Under the pieces are notes generated by a model. It was not told the DNA's origin and made no database searches. It saw only the letters and a program-made list of their open reading frames with translations. Positions 1 through 9,100 of a DNA stretch of 54,972 bases are shown here, one piece after another; within the stretch, counting starts at the first letter, position 1; the number at the start of each line of letters is the position of its first letter. Source of the DNA: Actinomycetaceae bacterium (GTDB lineage: Bacteria; Actinomycetota; Actinomycetes; Actinomycetales; Actinomycetaceae); NCBI GenBank assembly GCA_030537615.1, contig JAUNVP010000018.1, positions 1 through 54,972 on the forward strand. Direction: 5' to 3'. Made by a program: the position numbers and the translations under genes.

Positions 1-45
1 CTGGGGGTCAAGGGGTCGTGGGTTCAAATCCCGCCAGCCCGACCA
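1..45 (+). tRNA. tRNA-Pro(GGG), 3' part only
   Basis: The window opens inside a tRNA. Reading backwards from the encoded CCA (43-45) gives discriminator A42, 3' acceptor strand CAGCCCG (35-41), a T arm GTGGG-TTCAAAT-CCCGC (18-34), a 5-nt variable loop and the 3' half of the anticodon stem. The first seven bases, CTGGGGG, fit an anticodon loop with T33 and anticodon GGG followed by G37, as expected for tRNA-Pro. The 5' half lies outside the window, so the isoacceptor call depends on this alignment. Confidence 0.75.
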
Positions 46-49
46 TCTT

Positions 50-84
50 CCTCGGTAGATATCGATCGATCTACCGAGGTTTTT
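50..84 (+). terminator. Rho-independent terminator after tRNA-Pro
   Basis: An 11-bp perfect stem (CCTCGGTAGAT, 50-60, with ATCTACCGAGG, 69-79) has an 8-nt loop and is followed at once by TTTTT (80-84). It starts 5 nt after the CCA end of the tRNA. Its other side faces the stop of the minus-strand DUF1801 gene. Confidence 0.88.
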
Positions 85-95
85 CTGTTGAGCTA

Positions 96-554
96 CTAGC
101 GGCGGTCGTCTGAGTGCTCAGGTGCTGTAGCCCGAGTGATGAGTGAGCGAATCGTGGACTTCACCTCATCGGTTATCTGCATAATTGCATATGAGGTCGG
201 CCACATGTCACCGTCATCGAGCAGAGTAGCTCCTTGAAATCCGAGAGTTGAATACCGCATCCCAAATTGGCTGGAGACTTGGACAAATACGACGACGTCA
301 CCGTCTTTTCCTCGCGCTGGCATTTCATACCAGGTGCGCGGTATTAAATCGGGAGCAACCTCAGACACGATCTGATGGACCGCGATGGCGATCTCCTGAT
401 CCTCCTTCGGCATCTCATCGATCGTTTTGACCAGCGCGGTCAGATAGTCGGACTTCTTCTGTCCTCCGCGCATGGCGCGAAGTTCCTCGGCGCGAGCTTT
501 CATGGCATCGCGCTCGGCTCGGCTAAAACCTGATGAGTTTGATGATTCGGCCAC
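96..554 (-). CDS. DUF1801-domain protein
   Basis: A 152-residue protein with the layout of small actinobacterial DUF1801 proteins. It has a charged helical N terminus (GFSRAERDAMKARAEELRA), then a YdhG-like fold with TWYEMPARGKDGDVVVFVQ and a late MWPTSYAI segment. The DUF1801 fold resembles frataxin and some members have been linked to iron handling. Nothing here proves such a role, so the function is unknown. It is divergently oriented from the membrane protein gene at 663, with about 108 nt between starts. It runs to the terminator of the upstream tRNA. Family assignment is fairly secure; function is not. Confidence 0.8.
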   Translation of the reverse strand: MAESSNSSGFSRAERDAMKARAEELRAMRGGQKKSDYLTALVKTIDEMPKEDQEIAIAVHQIVSEVAPDLIPRTWYEMPARGKDGDVVVFVQVSSQFGMRYSTLGFQGATLLDDGDMWPTSYAIMQITDEVKSTIRSLITRATAPEHSDDRR

Positions 555-602
555 GGTGAGAGCATGTCGGTGATGCCAGGCGAAATTAATTTGATTTTAA
601 GC

Positions 603-645
603 AAGGACTTGTTTGATTGGAAAGTAGTTGCTAATGTGTTACTAA
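603..645 (+). promoter_or_regulatory. Candidate promoter with direct-repeat operator
   Basis: A weak -35/-10 pair (TTGTTT at 609, TAATGT at 632, 17-nt spacing) overlaps two near-identical 8-mers, GTTGCTAA (627-634) and GTTACTAA (638-645), 11 bp apart, or one helical turn. The module downstream encodes a winged-helix protein, so autoregulation through these repeats is plausible. This is seen by eye only and the promoter match is poor. Confidence 0.3.
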
Positions 646-662
646 CGATGAAAGGAACACTC

Positions 663-1058
663 ATGGACGATGTGAACTCTGAAATCGCTTCCACACGATT
701 GGCAGAAGCCCGGAAACTATCCGAACAAGTAAAAGCACGATCCGGGTGGCCGCAGGCTGTGGGCGCCTTAGGAGTAGGAATGCCAGCTTCCCTTTTCTTA
801 TTCATGTATCCAGAAGGCTCAATTTGGCAAGGAATGATTCCGGTACTCTTCTGGATGATCGTCAGCATTTCGCTCCTAGCTCGCTACGGCAGAACAGCCA
901 AATATCGCTTTCAATACCGCTGGATGGCCTTCATGTTGGTCTGGTTGTTCACGTGGAATGTAGGAATACTCAACCCATTTCCCTATGCTCGGATCATTTC
1001 TGGCTGTGTCATCACGATTGCAACAATCGTCTCAGCGGTGGTGGAGTTGGAACGATGA
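663..1058 (+). CDS. Small integral membrane protein
   Basis: I chose the ATG at 663 because AAAGGA lies 7 nt upstream. Earlier in-frame starts at 564 and 648 lack such a site. The 131-residue product has a charged N-terminal segment of about 35 residues and then about four hydrophobic stretches (ALGVGMPASLFLFMY, GMIPVLFWMIVSISLLA, WMAFMLVWLFTWNVGIL, IISGCVITIATIVSAVV). I do not recognise a named family. The stop overlaps the start of the next gene (ATGA), so it is translationally coupled to a winged-helix regulator. Membrane protein plus small wHTH pairs are common in Gram-positive bacteria, often as regulator and effector. A substrate or signal cannot be inferred. Confidence 0.75.
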   Translation: MDDVNSEIASTRLAEARKLSEQVKARSGWPQAVGALGVGMPASLFLFMYPEGSIWQGMIPVLFWMIVSISLLARYGRTAKYRFQYRWMAFMLVWLFTWNVGILNPFPYARIISGCVITIATIVSAVVELER

Positions 1059-1366
1059 ATTCTCATCCGCGTCACGATCTTGTCGAAGCATTAAATCATC
1101 CGGTACGGTTCTCTTTTGTAGCTGCGCTGTCCGGTGTTGAAGCTCTAGATTTCGCCAGTGTGCGCGACCTTCTTGAAGTCAGCGATTCGGTGTTATCGCG
1201 TCAAGCGACACAACTGGAAGAACAAGGCTTAATCAAGGTTAAAAAGGGCTACATTGGCAAGCGCCCACGAACCTGGTTCTCTCTCACCCCCGCTGGTCGA
1301 AGCTCCTGGGAGAAACACCTGAGCGCATTGCGCGAAATCGCCCAAGGCGACATCGACGTTCACTAA
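1055..1366 (+). CDS. Winged-helix transcriptional regulator
   Basis: A 103-residue protein starting MNSHPRHDLVEALNHPVRF. The segments VRDLLEVSDSVLSRQATQLEEQGLI and KVKKGYIGKRPRTWFSLTPAGR form a compact winged-helix fold (helix-turn-helix then wing) of the ArsR/MarR-like type seen in 'transcriptional regulator' proteins of about 100 residues. No metal-binding cysteines are visible, so it is not a classic ArsR metal sensor. The ATG overlaps the upstream stop by 4 nt, which ties its synthesis to the membrane protein. It probably controls its own operon, possibly through the direct repeats at 627-645. Ligand unknown. Confidence 0.8.
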   Translation: MNSHPRHDLVEALNHPVRFSFVAALSGVEALDFASVRDLLEVSDSVLSRQATQLEEQGLIKVKKGYIGKRPRTWFSLTPAGRSSWEKHLSALREIAQGDIDVH

Positions 1367-1380
1367 CGAAGCACACGCCC

Positions 1381-2815
1381 CTACTCGTCGACTCCCCTGT
1401 TAATAGATGAGGGATCGATTAAGTCAGGATCCTCAACTCCAGTAATGGTTGGGTGAAAATCGGCACCCAGTTGCTTCAGGGCTAATCGTCCCACCATTTG
1501 TTGGCGGGTAATCACGCGCTCGGCACGGTGGTTAGTCACAAAAGCGATGGCTCAGTGAACCAGGGTCGATAGCTGCGCTTTGAAGCCGACGATGTAGAGC
1601 AGGTGGAGGAACAGCCACGCCACCCAAGCGATAAAACCACTCAGTTCGAGCTTGCCGATCTTTACGACCGCACTGAACTTGCTGATTGTTGCCATCGAGC
1701 CTTTATCCCGATAGGTAAACTTCCCCTGACGAGACTTGCCCTCCAAATCCTTCATGATCTGCACGGCAGCAAAACGTCCCGATTGGATGGCCACTTGGGC
1801 AACCCCGGGCAGTTGATCGAGCGCCATCATATCGCCGACTACGAACACCGCCGGATAGCCTGGGAGGGTACAGTCCGGCTGAACCTCGAATCGACCAGAA
1901 GGATCAACGGTAGCATCACATTGATCGGCGAGAATACGACCGAGGCGCGATGCTTCAACTCCTGCCGCCCACGCTTTACAGCCGGTACCGATAAACTCTG
2001 TGTCGCCCTCGGAATCGGCAACCGTAATCCCGTTGACATCGACTCCAGTAACGCGCGCTTCAAGCTTTACTTCAATACCAATCGATTCGAGCTTGGTTCG
2101 AGCCTTAGTCGAGAGTCGCTCCCCAAAAGGTGGAAGTACGCGGTCGGCCGCATCGAGGAGAATCGCTCGAGCCTTCCGCGGATTAATCCGCCGATATTCT
2201 CCTCTAACCGTTCGTTGCGTTAGTTCACGAATCTGGCCGGCCATCTCCACTCCGGTGGGGCCAGCCCCGACCACAACGTACGTCATGAGGCGCTCACATT
2301 CGGCTGGATCATCCGATAGTTCCGCTACCTCCAAGCAACTAAAGATCCGCGCCCTCAATTCAAGCGCATCATCAACCGACTTCATACCGGGTGCGATAGT
2401 CGCAAACTCGTCATTTCCGAAATATGACTGCGCTGCCCCTGCCGCCACAATCAAATAGTCGTAAGCCAGGTATTGTGATACGCCGAGTTCTTTGAGAGTG
2501 ATAACTTTACTGGCAATATCGATATCGGTGACTTCACTCAGAAGCACGGAAGCGTTTGCTTGCGTGCGCAGGACCTCTCGCGTCGATGGAGCAATCTCCC
2601 CCCCCCGGAGATAGAATCCCTGTTGCTACCTGATAGAAAAGCGGTTGGAATAGGTGATGTGTCGTCTTAGCGACGACGAATACTTCAGCGTTAGCCTTCG
2701 CTAAGCGTTTGGCGGCGAAAAGACCACCGAATCCCGAACCAATAACGACTACTCGAGGACGATCACGGCGCGAACGGTTGTCGATTTCATCCAGGGCACA
2801 GCAGCACCATGACAT
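1381..2815 (-). pseudogene. Type II NADH dehydrogenase (NDH-2), frameshifted and with a premature stop
   Basis: NDH-2 oxidises NADH and passes electrons to quinone at the membrane. The first piece (from 2815) has the FAD-binding GSGFGGLFAAKRL and HHLFQPLFYQVATGILSPG. The second (frame ending at 1552) has the NADH-binding VVVGAGPTGVEMAGQI and the family's C-terminal KAQLSTLVH. The pieces are separated by a +1 shift at a run of nine G (2598-2606); eight G would join them as SPGGEIAPSTREVL. The TGA at 1552-1554 stands where a Trp is expected. The frame then stays open for 56 codons to a TAG at 1381, reading AIAFVTNHRAERVITRQQ..., a plausible NDH-2 tail. Two independent lesions argue for a pseudogene. 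Slippage in the G-run could restore only the first. Confidence 0.82.
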
Positions 2816-2984
2816 CCGATCGCCCCCACCGAGCTAATTAATTGACCTGCGCTGATATCCGAAAGCGCCCTCAGTCTAGTACTCAATGTCGGAAAGGTCA
2901 CTAGTTAGACACCAACTGAAACACGACAATTTTCGGTAGAAAAACGCCCCCGCAACGTGTTTCGCTCGAGCGTGGTTTTCGCGC

Positions 2985-2990
2985 TACAAT
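2985..2990 (+). promoter_or_regulatory. Candidate -10 box for the RarD-like gene
   Basis: TACAAT fits a vegetative -10 and lies 79 nt upstream of the ATG at 3069. No convincing -35 stands 16-18 nt before it. The leader of about 70 nt shows no riboswitch I recognise. Confidence 0.35.
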
Positions 2991-3068
2991 CATGCCTTGT
3001 GGCTCGCACCCATGGGGCGCAAAGGAGCCTCAATCCCCTTCATTCTTTGCGTTCGAGATTGGTGTGCC

Positions 3069-4055
3069 ATGAAACCTCGTGGTGTGATCGTTTCTGTCGT
3101 GTCTTCAGCAAGCTTCGCTGCTTTTAGCTACCTCGCCGTTAAGGCCGAACCCCTCGATGGAATTCAAGTGTGGGGTTGGAGAACTCTGATTACCGTGCCA
3201 GGAATTCTCTTTCTCCTCGCCATATCCGGGCGATGGTTCTGGTTCTCTGGTGAGCTAAAAAGAGTAATTGCCCGCCCAACCAAATTATTCGCCTACGCTT
3301 TCACCACCCCCATGCTGGCGTTCCAAATGTGGCTCTTTGGCTGGGCTCCGCAAACCGGACATGCACTCGAGGTAACACTCGGATATTTCTTGCTTCCACT
3401 CATGATGGTTCTCATCGGATCGTTGATTTTCAAAGAACATCTTTCACGATTGAGTGCTGTCGCTACCGGAATCGCCATTCTTGCAGTTCTTTATGAGATT
3501 TGGCGATCAGGAGGAATTGGCTGGCCGACACTGGCAGTTGCGCTGGGCTATCCGGCCTACTTCGTCATTCGGCGAGTATTCGAAACCGACGGGGTTGGAG
3601 CTCTGGCGTGGGAAATGACTCTCTCCACCCCTATAGCTATGTGGACCATTGCCCGCGGAGCTGGCTTGAGTACGGTTGTGACCACTCCCCGGCTCGCATT
3701 TGTTCTTTTGCTCGCAGGTGGAGTTTCCATTATCGGTATGGTCACCTATGTCATGGCTGCTAAAGAACTGCCGTATACGCTGTTTGGGTTACTGTCGTAT
3801 GTGGAACCCGTTTTGGTTACTGGTGTTGCCATCGTGATTGGAGAACGGATAGCTTCCGACCAGTGGCCGACTTTCATCGGGATATGGTTGGCTGTCATTG
3901 TTCTCGCCGGCGATGGGGTGCTGGCGCTAGTGAAGCATCGGCGTTTTGCGTTTCCGCACATACGCCCTTGGCGGCGCCGACGCCCCCGTAAACATCCGAA
4001 CGAACGTCACTCGTGGCAACGTTTCACACGCCCTCGAAAGCGCAACGCGCAGTAA
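3069..4055 (+). CDS. RarD-like EamA/DMT-superfamily permease
   Basis: About ten hydrophobic segments in the EamA drug/metabolite transporter layout. It begins MKPRGVIVSVVSSASFAAFSYLAVKAEPLDGIQVWGWR, matching the RarD start, and contains ALEVTLGYFLLPLMMVLIGSLIFKE and ELPYTLFGLLSYVEPVLVTGVAIVIGERI, two typical RarD signatures. I chose 3069 over the upstream GTG at 2997 because RarD proteins start directly before the first membrane helix. The C terminus is a basic tail of about 50 residues rich in Arg, Pro and His. Substrate unknown; the family name comes from chloramphenicol sensitivity in Pseudomonas. It ends 47 nt from the convergent trhO. Confidence 0.82.
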   Translation: MKPRGVIVSVVSSASFAAFSYLAVKAEPLDGIQVWGWRTLITVPGILFLLAISGRWFWFSGELKRVIARPTKLFAYAFTTPMLAFQMWLFGWAPQTGHALEVTLGYFLLPLMMVLIGSLIFKEHLSRLSAVATGIAILAVLYEIWRSGGIGWPTLAVALGYPAYFVIRRVFETDGVGALAWEMTLSTPIAMWTIARGAGLSTVVTTPRLAFVLLLAGGVSIIGMVTYVMAAKELPYTLFGLLSYVEPVLVTGVAIVIGERIASDQWPTFIGIWLAVIVLAGDGVLALVKHRRFAFPHIRPWRRRRPRKHPNERHSWQRFTRPRKRNAQ

Positions 4056-4102
4056 ATGTCGCTACCGCACCACCGTGCGAATTCGCTTACCGCTATTCTG
4101 TC

Positions 4103-5008
4103 TCAGGGCTCGACCCGCGTCGTGTCGATGTGTTCCGGGCACGATACATATTCACAGTGCTCACAGCACAATAGACGCTTACGACAACTCGGTTCTGTAC
4201 AGTTTGCTAGACGTGCCGTCGGCATGCCGCATCCGTCGCAGGTCGATAGAACTTTCGGGCTAATCCCAAAGTCCATGACTTCCCGGCCATCGAAGATAGC
4301 GAGTGAGCCTTCCCAATAACCGTCGTTGCCGTATTTTTCTCCATAACGGACGATTCCGCCATCCATCTGGTATACCTCGCGGAAGCCCCGCTTCTTCATC
4401 ATGGCTGACAGGAGTTCGCAACGAATGCCACCGGTGCAGTAGGTAACTACGGGTTTATCTTTCAGGGAATCATACTTTCCGGACTCAAGTTCGGCGATAA
4501 AGTCTTTCGAGGTGCGCACATCCGGTACCACCGCATTAGCGAAGTGTCCGATCCGCGCTTCCCAGGCATTTCGTCCATCGAAGAACACCACATCGTCGCG
4601 CTCTTCCATCAGCTCATGGAGCTCTTCGGGTTTGAGATGTATTCCGCCCCCGACTACGCCACGTTCGTTCACTTCCACTTCATCCGGAACTCCAAATGCC
4701 ACGACTTCGTCTCGGACTTTCACCGAGAGTTTTGGAAAGTCGAGACTACGCCCAAACTCATCAAGTCCACTCCCCTCACTCCACTTGAAATCGATGTCGC
4801 GAAATGCCGGATACTCACGTGTTTTGCGGCGATAGATTTTCATCGCAGCGAGCTCTCCGCCGACAGTTCCATTAAATCCGGAACGAGAAATGAGAATCCT
4901 TCCGCGGAGGTTGAGGGACTCGCACAGGTCCCGTTGCCACAGCCGAATAGCTTCAGGATCAGGAAGCGGAGCAAAAGCGTAATAGAGCAGTACTTTTGAA
5001 ATAGCCAT
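4103..5008 (-). CDS. trhO: tRNA uridine-34 hydroxylase (rhodanese family)
   Basis: TrhO (YceA family) hydroxylates U34 of certain tRNAs to 5-hydroxyuridine using O2. The 301-residue protein has the N-terminal domain with [13 protein letters not shown] (39-51) and a rhodanese domain with the active-site loop CTGGIRCE (Cys191, Cys197). Its Cys-rich tail ([19 protein letters not shown], then [13 protein letters not shown]) is typical of Gram-positive members and probably binds metal. AGGAAA lies just before the ATG. It is 8 nt downstream of cmk-der and is probably the last gene of the minus-strand array that starts at xerD. Confidence 0.9.
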   Translation of the reverse strand: MAISKVLLYYAFAPLPDPEAIRLWQRDLCESLNLRGRILISRSGFNGTVGGELAAMKIYRRKTREYPAFRDIDFKWSEGSGLDEFGRSLDFPKLSVKVRDEVVAFGVPDEVEVNERGVVGGGIHLKPEELHELMEERDDVVFFDGRNAWEARIGHFANAVVPDVRTSKDFIAELESGKYDSLKDKPVVTYCTGGIRCELLSAMMKKRGFREVYQMDGGIVRYGEKYGNDGYWEGSLAIFDGREVMDFGISPKVLSTCDGCGMPTARLANCTEPSCRKRLLCCEHCEYVSCPEHIDTTRVEP

Positions 5009-5016
5009 GAGGTTTC

Positions 5017-7212
5017 CTATCTGCGGCGTTTTTCGCGCACTCGAACGCTGATTTTGATCGGTGTTCCCTCGAACCCGAATGTCTCTCGCAGTCGGCGCTC
5101 AATAAAGCGTCGATATCCCGGATCGAGAAAACCGGTCGCAAAAATAACGAAACGCGGTGGACGAACGGATACTTGGGTGATGAAGAGGATACGCGGTTGC
5201 TTACCACCGCGTACGGGGTGTGGATGCGCTGCTACGAGCTCACCGAGGAATGCGTTGAGTTTCCCTGTCGTCACACGGGTGTCCCATCCATTGAGGGCCG
5301 TGTTGAGGGCTCTGACAATCCGATTGGTATGCCAGCCGGTAGCCGCTGAGAGATTGATAGTTGGCGCCCAGGCCACGTGAGCGAGATCCCGCTCGTGCTC
5401 GTACTTCAAATCAACGCGGCGCTCGTCATCGACGAGATCCCATTTGTTATTGACGATAACCAGTGCGCGTCCTGCGTCAATGGCCTGTTGGATGATCCGA
5501 ACATCCTGCTCTGAAACCGTGTGCGAAGCATCGAGAAGAACAAGTGCGACCTCAGCTTTTTCTACAGCGGCTTGCGTGCGCAAAGACGCGTAATAATCGG
5601 CACCGGACGTTCGATGCATTTTGCGTTTGATTCCGGCGGTGTCGACGAACCACCACGGTTGACCGTCAATTTCAATGAGTTCATCGACCGGGTCGCGAGT
5701 GGTGCCCGCAGTATCATCAACAACCACGCGGGAATGCCCGGCCAACTTGTTCAATAGCGACGACTTCCCCACGTTCGGTCTGCCGAGCAACGCCACCCGT
5801 CGAGGACCACCTTCGGGACGTTTCTGTGCCACAGCAGACTCTTCGGGTAATACCGACATAATGACATCAAGAAGATCTCCCGACCCGCGTCCATGCAGAG
5901 CAGAGACGGGGTGAGGCTCCCCGAGACCAAGTGCCCACAGGGCTGCAGCATCGGCCTCCAACGCCGCTGAATCGACCTTATTGGCGGCGAGAATGACCGG
6001 CTTGCCACTTCGACGAAGTAAACGAACTAGTCGTTCATCCGTGGATGTCGCTCCCACGGTTGCATCAACGACGAATAACACGGCATCGGCAAGCTCGACG
6101 GCGATCTCGGCTTGCTCAGCTACCGATTGATCAAGTCCCTTGAGATTGACCTCCCATCCTCCGGTATCGACAACGGTGAAATCGCGTCCATTCCAGTGCG
6201 CAGGGTAAGACACGCGATCACGCGTTACCCCCGGAGTATCCTGCACGACCGCGGCCCGGCGTTGGAGGATCCGATTGACGAGTGTCGACTTACCCACGTT
6301 AGGTCGCCCAACGATTGCGAGGACAGGTAACCCGGCTTGAATATTATCACTGTCTTGTTCGGTTGCCGAGGAGCCGAGCAACTCAATGTCGTCATCGGTC
6401 AACTCGTATTCTGCGAGGGAGGCTTTCATTGCCTGAGCGCGAGCATCGCCGGCGCGTAGCTCATCGTTCTTTTTTGTCAGCACCGCATCGACTAGCTGAT
6501 AGACCTTCTCCATGGTTTCGTCGACGGTTAATGACGATGAATCGAGGGTAAACACTCCGTCGGCTGCCTGGAGAAAGTCAACAACCGTTGAATCTTTGGC
6601 GTCACGATCAACGACCTCAGCGCGGGTTTGCGCAATGAGCGCCTCATCGACCTGCCCCTCGTGAAGCTGCGCGGTACGCCTGGTAAGCCGAGCATGTTGA
6701 GAGGCTGTGAGAAGAATCCGAACATCAGCATCGGGTGCGACGATTGTCGTGATATCGCGTCCTTCGGTGACTATCCCCCCACCGTCAATGGTTGCTTCGT
6801 TGATGATTTCGCGTTGCCGACGCACGAGTGATTCCCGTACCGAGAGGTTGGTTGCCACTTCTGAGACCTGCCGGGATATCTCGCTGAGACGGATCGCTGT
6901 CGTCACGTCTTGATCGCCGACACCAACGCGGAAGTCATCCGGCGACGTGTCGAGTATCAGCGGAAATGAGTCTGCGGCACCCGCCACCGCATCGTGGTCA
7001 GTAAGTGGTAGATCCCGATCGAGACAGTACCAGGTGAGAGCTCGATACATTGCCCCGGTATCGAGATAGCCGAGATCAAGTTCTCGTGCCAGGCGGCGAG
7101 CAATGGTGGATTTGCCGGAGCCGGATGGGCCATCAATAGCAACTGAAAGCCCCAGCGTCGTGACCAGTTCTTTCAATCGGTTGACATCGGGGGCCGATGA
7201 GGTAGTGTCCAC
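5017..7212 (-). CDS. cmk-der: Cytidylate kinase-Der GTPase fusion protein
   Basis: A single 731-residue frame joins two enzymes. Residues 1-245 are cytidylate kinase (P-loop GPSGSGKST 28-36, GRDI 151-154), which phosphorylates CMP and dCMP. Residues 295-731 are the ribosome-assembly GTPase Der/EngA: first G domain with GRPNVGKST (302-310) and NKVD (411-414), second with GRPNVGKSS (477-485) and NKWD, then the KH-like C-terminal domain ending in [12 protein letters not shown]. The linker (about 246-294) is acidic. The start is GTG with AGGAGG 4 nt upstream. cmk and der are adjacent genes in many actinobacteria, so fusion is a small step and is known in some. It is 8 nt from tyrA. Confidence 0.95.
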   Translation of the reverse strand: MDTTSSAPDVNRLKELVTTLGLSVAIDGPSGSGKSTIARRLARELDLGYLDTGAMYRALTWYCLDRDLPLTDHDAVAGAADSFPLILDTSPDDFRVGVGDQDVTTAIRLSEISRQVSEVATNLSVRESLVRRQREIINEATIDGGGIVTEGRDITTIVAPDADVRILLTASQHARLTRRTAQLHEGQVDEALIAQTRAEVVDRDAKDSTVVDFLQAADGVFTLDSSSLTVDETMEKVYQLVDAVLTKKNDELRAGDARAQAMKASLAEYELTDDDIELLGSSATEQDSDNIQAGLPVLAIVGRPNVGKSTLVNRILQRRAAVVQDTPGVTRDRVSYPAHWNGRDFTVVDTGGWEVNLKGLDQSVAEQAEIAVELADAVLFVVDATVGATSTDERLVRLLRRSGKPVILAANKVDSAALEADAAALWALGLGEPHPVSALHGRGSGDLLDVIMSVLPEESAVAQKRPEGGPRRVALLGRPNVGKSSLLNKLAGHSRVVVDDTAGTTRDPVDELIEIDGQPWWFVDTAGIKRKMHRTSGADYYASLRTQAAVEKAEVALVLLDASHTVSEQDVRIIQQAIDAGRALVIVNNKWDLVDDERRVDLKYEHERDLAHVAWAPTINLSAATGWHTNRIVRALNTALNGWDTRVTTGKLNAFLGELVAAHPHPVRGGKQPRILFITQVSVRPPRFVIFATGFLDPGYRRFIERRLRETFGFEGTPIKISVRVREKRRR

Positions 7213-7220
7213 AAATCCTC

Positions 7221-8354
7221 CTAGTGTGAAACGATGCGCCAGCCGCGGGTTTCGAGTTCCTGTTCAGCTTCGCGGGCTCGCGTGGGGTCAACCATTAAGC
7301 GAGCAGAACCCACCCTCTGGTGGGCCGAATGATCAAGGGTCAAGTCTTCAATGTTGATGCCGATAGCACCCAGCTCGGAAAAGAGTCGAGCAAGCTCACC
7401 AGGCTTATCGGGAACGAGCACTTCGACAATCGCCCAGCGACGGGGCGCTCCCCCATGTTTGCCAGGGATCCGAGCAACACCCTCATTTCCCGCCTCGATA
7501 ACGGAGTTGATGGCTCCGACGGAACCGTCGGCTCCAAAGCCGTGCTGTGCGCCCGACTCTAGCCCGGCAATCAGATCCGCCAAATCACCATGGAATTGGC
7601 GTAAGACTTCAACAACGGGGCCACAGTTGCCAGACACAATGGAAGTCCACAAGCGTGGATCCGATGCGGCAATGCGCGTGGTGTCGCGCAAGCCCTGTCC
7701 GGCTAGCGCCAAAGCTTCGTCTGGGGCATCAGCCAGACGCGCAGCAACGAGAGAGGCGACAAGTTGGGGAACGTGTGAAACCAGCGCCACGGCCGTGTCG
7801 TGGCCCTGTGCGTCAAGTTCCACGACGGATGCGCCCATGTCGACAGCCAGTTCACGAACACGTAAACGGGCGAGGTCACTCGATTGTTCGTGGGCGATCA
7901 CGACCCACGGCCGACCGATAAACAGATCGCGGTCAGCGGCCGCCGCTCCGCTGCGTTCACGACCCGCCATCGGATGTGAGCTGACATATCGCGACACATC
8001 GACTCCAGAGGCAAGCACCTCGGAGATAACGAGGCTCTTGACGGAGGCGACATCGGTGACAATGGCGGACGGGAAATCGCGTAGCGCGCGGATCACGCAG
8101 GTCGAGGTGACATCCGGTGGAACCGCGACAATGACTAGTCTTGGCTCAGCCATTGTCTCACGGTAGATTTCGCCAGCTCCGAGATCCCGTGCCAAAGCAA
8201 GGGACGTTGGCGAAATATCGTCGAGAAATACGTCAATGCCGGCTGCTCGCAAAGCTAAGGCTGCCGACGCGCCGAGAAGTCCAGATCCAATGATGAGTAC
8301 GGGGCCAGTCGTCGCTAACGGACGACCGTCGAGATTAGTCGCAATATCGCTCAT
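7221..8354 (-). CDS. tyrA: Prephenate dehydrogenase with ACT domain
   Basis: Converts prephenate to 4-hydroxyphenylpyruvate with NAD, the committed step to tyrosine. The 377-residue protein has a Rossmann motif near its N terminus ([21 protein letters not shown]), the conserved [12 protein letters not shown], and a C-terminal ACT domain (about 305-377, [20 protein letters not shown]) that usually senses tyrosine. I used the ATG at 8354, which overlaps the stop of the upstream gene (ATGA), rather than 8369. An aromatic amino acid gene inside a chromosome-segregation and ribosome array is probably a transcriptional passenger. Confidence 0.92.
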   Translation of the reverse strand: MSDIATNLDGRPLATTGPVLIIGSGLLGASAALALRAAGIDVFLDDISPTSLALARDLGAGEIYRETMAEPRLVIVAVPPDVTSTCVIRALRDFPSAIVTDVASVKSLVISEVLASGVDVSRYVSSHPMAGRERSGAAAADRDLFIGRPWVVIAHEQSSDLARLRVRELAVDMGASVVELDAQGHDTAVALVSHVPQLVASLVAARLADAPDEALALAGQGLRDTTRIAASDPRLWTSIVSGNCGPVVEVLRQFHGDLADLIAGLESGAQHGFGADGSVGAINSVIEAGNEGVARIPGKHGGAPRRWAIVEVLVPDKPGELARLFSELGAIGINIEDLTLDHSAHQRVGSARLMVDPTRAREAEQELETRGWRIVSH

Positions 8355-9100
8355 GTAAGCCCCACGCACCGATAAAGTTCCCGTAGTACATCGCCCTCAA
8401 TCTTTCGGGTGACTCCCGGATGGAGACGGCCAATGTGCACGGGTCCAAATTGGGTTCGAACGAGCTCAACAACCGGGAAACCGACGTGTTCGAGAACGCG
8501 ACGCACGATGCGGTTACGTCCCTCATGGAGAGTGATCTCGATGAGAGTGAGATCCCCGTAGTGATCCTTAATGGCGAAGTCTCGGATCTCGACCGGCCCG
8601 TCCTCAAGTCTCACGCCGCGCAGTAGCTTATTGCGCAATCCGCGCGGAACCTCGCCCGACACGGTGGCGACATACGTTTTAGGGACCTCCCACGAGGGGT
8701 GCATCAGGCGGTGCGAGAGTTCACCGTCGTTCGTCAGCAAAATGAGGCCCGCGGTATCGGTGTCAAGACGACCGACGTGATAGAGACGATGCGGATATTC
8801 TGCGGTGTAGTCAGCAAGACATGGTCGGCCATCAGGATCGCTCATCGTAGAGACAACTCCAACAGGTTTATTGAGAGCAATCGTTAGTTGGTTGTCCTCA
8901 ACGAAAATACGATTGCCATCCACGCTAATGACCTGGGTATGTGGATCGACTCGAATCCCCAGCTGGCGCACCACCTGTCCGTCTACGGTCACTCGTCCGG
9001 AGGTGATGAGTTTTTCGGCGTGGCGCCGTGAAGCAAGTCCGGCTTGCGAGATGACTTTTTGTAAGCGGATACCGTCAGCGACGTGCGGATCATTTCTCAT
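8351..9100 (-). CDS. rluB: rRNA pseudouridine synthase, RsuA/RluB family
   Basis: The 249-residue protein has an N-terminal S4 RNA-binding domain (RLQKVISQAGLASRRHAEKL, 12-31) and the family catalytic motif GRLDTDTAG with Asp113. It isomerises a uridine in rRNA. The RluB assignment (23S rRNA) comes from its conserved neighbourhood scpA-scpB-rluB-cmk-der; sequence alone says RsuA/RluB/RluE/RluF family. Both ends overlap neighbours by 4 nt (ATGA with scpB upstream and tyrA downstream), indicating translational coupling. Confidence 0.9.
   Translation of the reverse strand: MRNDPHVADGIRLQKVISQAGLASRRHAEKLITSGRVTVDGQVVRQLGIRVDPHTQVISVDGNRIFVEDNQLTIALNKPVGVVSTMSDPDGRPCLADYTAEYPHRLYHVGRLDTDTAGLILLTNDGELSHRLMHPSWEVPKTYVATVSGEVPRGLRNKLLRGVRLEDGPVEIRDFAIKDHYGDLTLIEITLHEGRNRIVRRVLEHVGFPVVELVRTQFGPVHIGRLHPGVTRKIEGDVLRELYRCVGLT

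Noticed and set aside
746-1366. 206-residue version of the wHTH regulator
   Set aside because: The first 103 codons overlap the membrane protein in another frame and look non-coding; the ATG at 1055 overlaps the previous stop and fits the fold.
1552-1554. TGA read as tryptophan (alternative genetic code) to rescue NDH-2
   Set aside because: Several clear genes end in TGA, for example zwf (ATGA overlap with opcA), pgk and scpB, so TGA is a normal stop here.
2000-2458. Long plus-strand frame opposite NDH-2
   Set aside because: Ser/Arg/Pro-rich composition typical of an antisense shadow; the minus strand encodes clear NDH-2 motifs.
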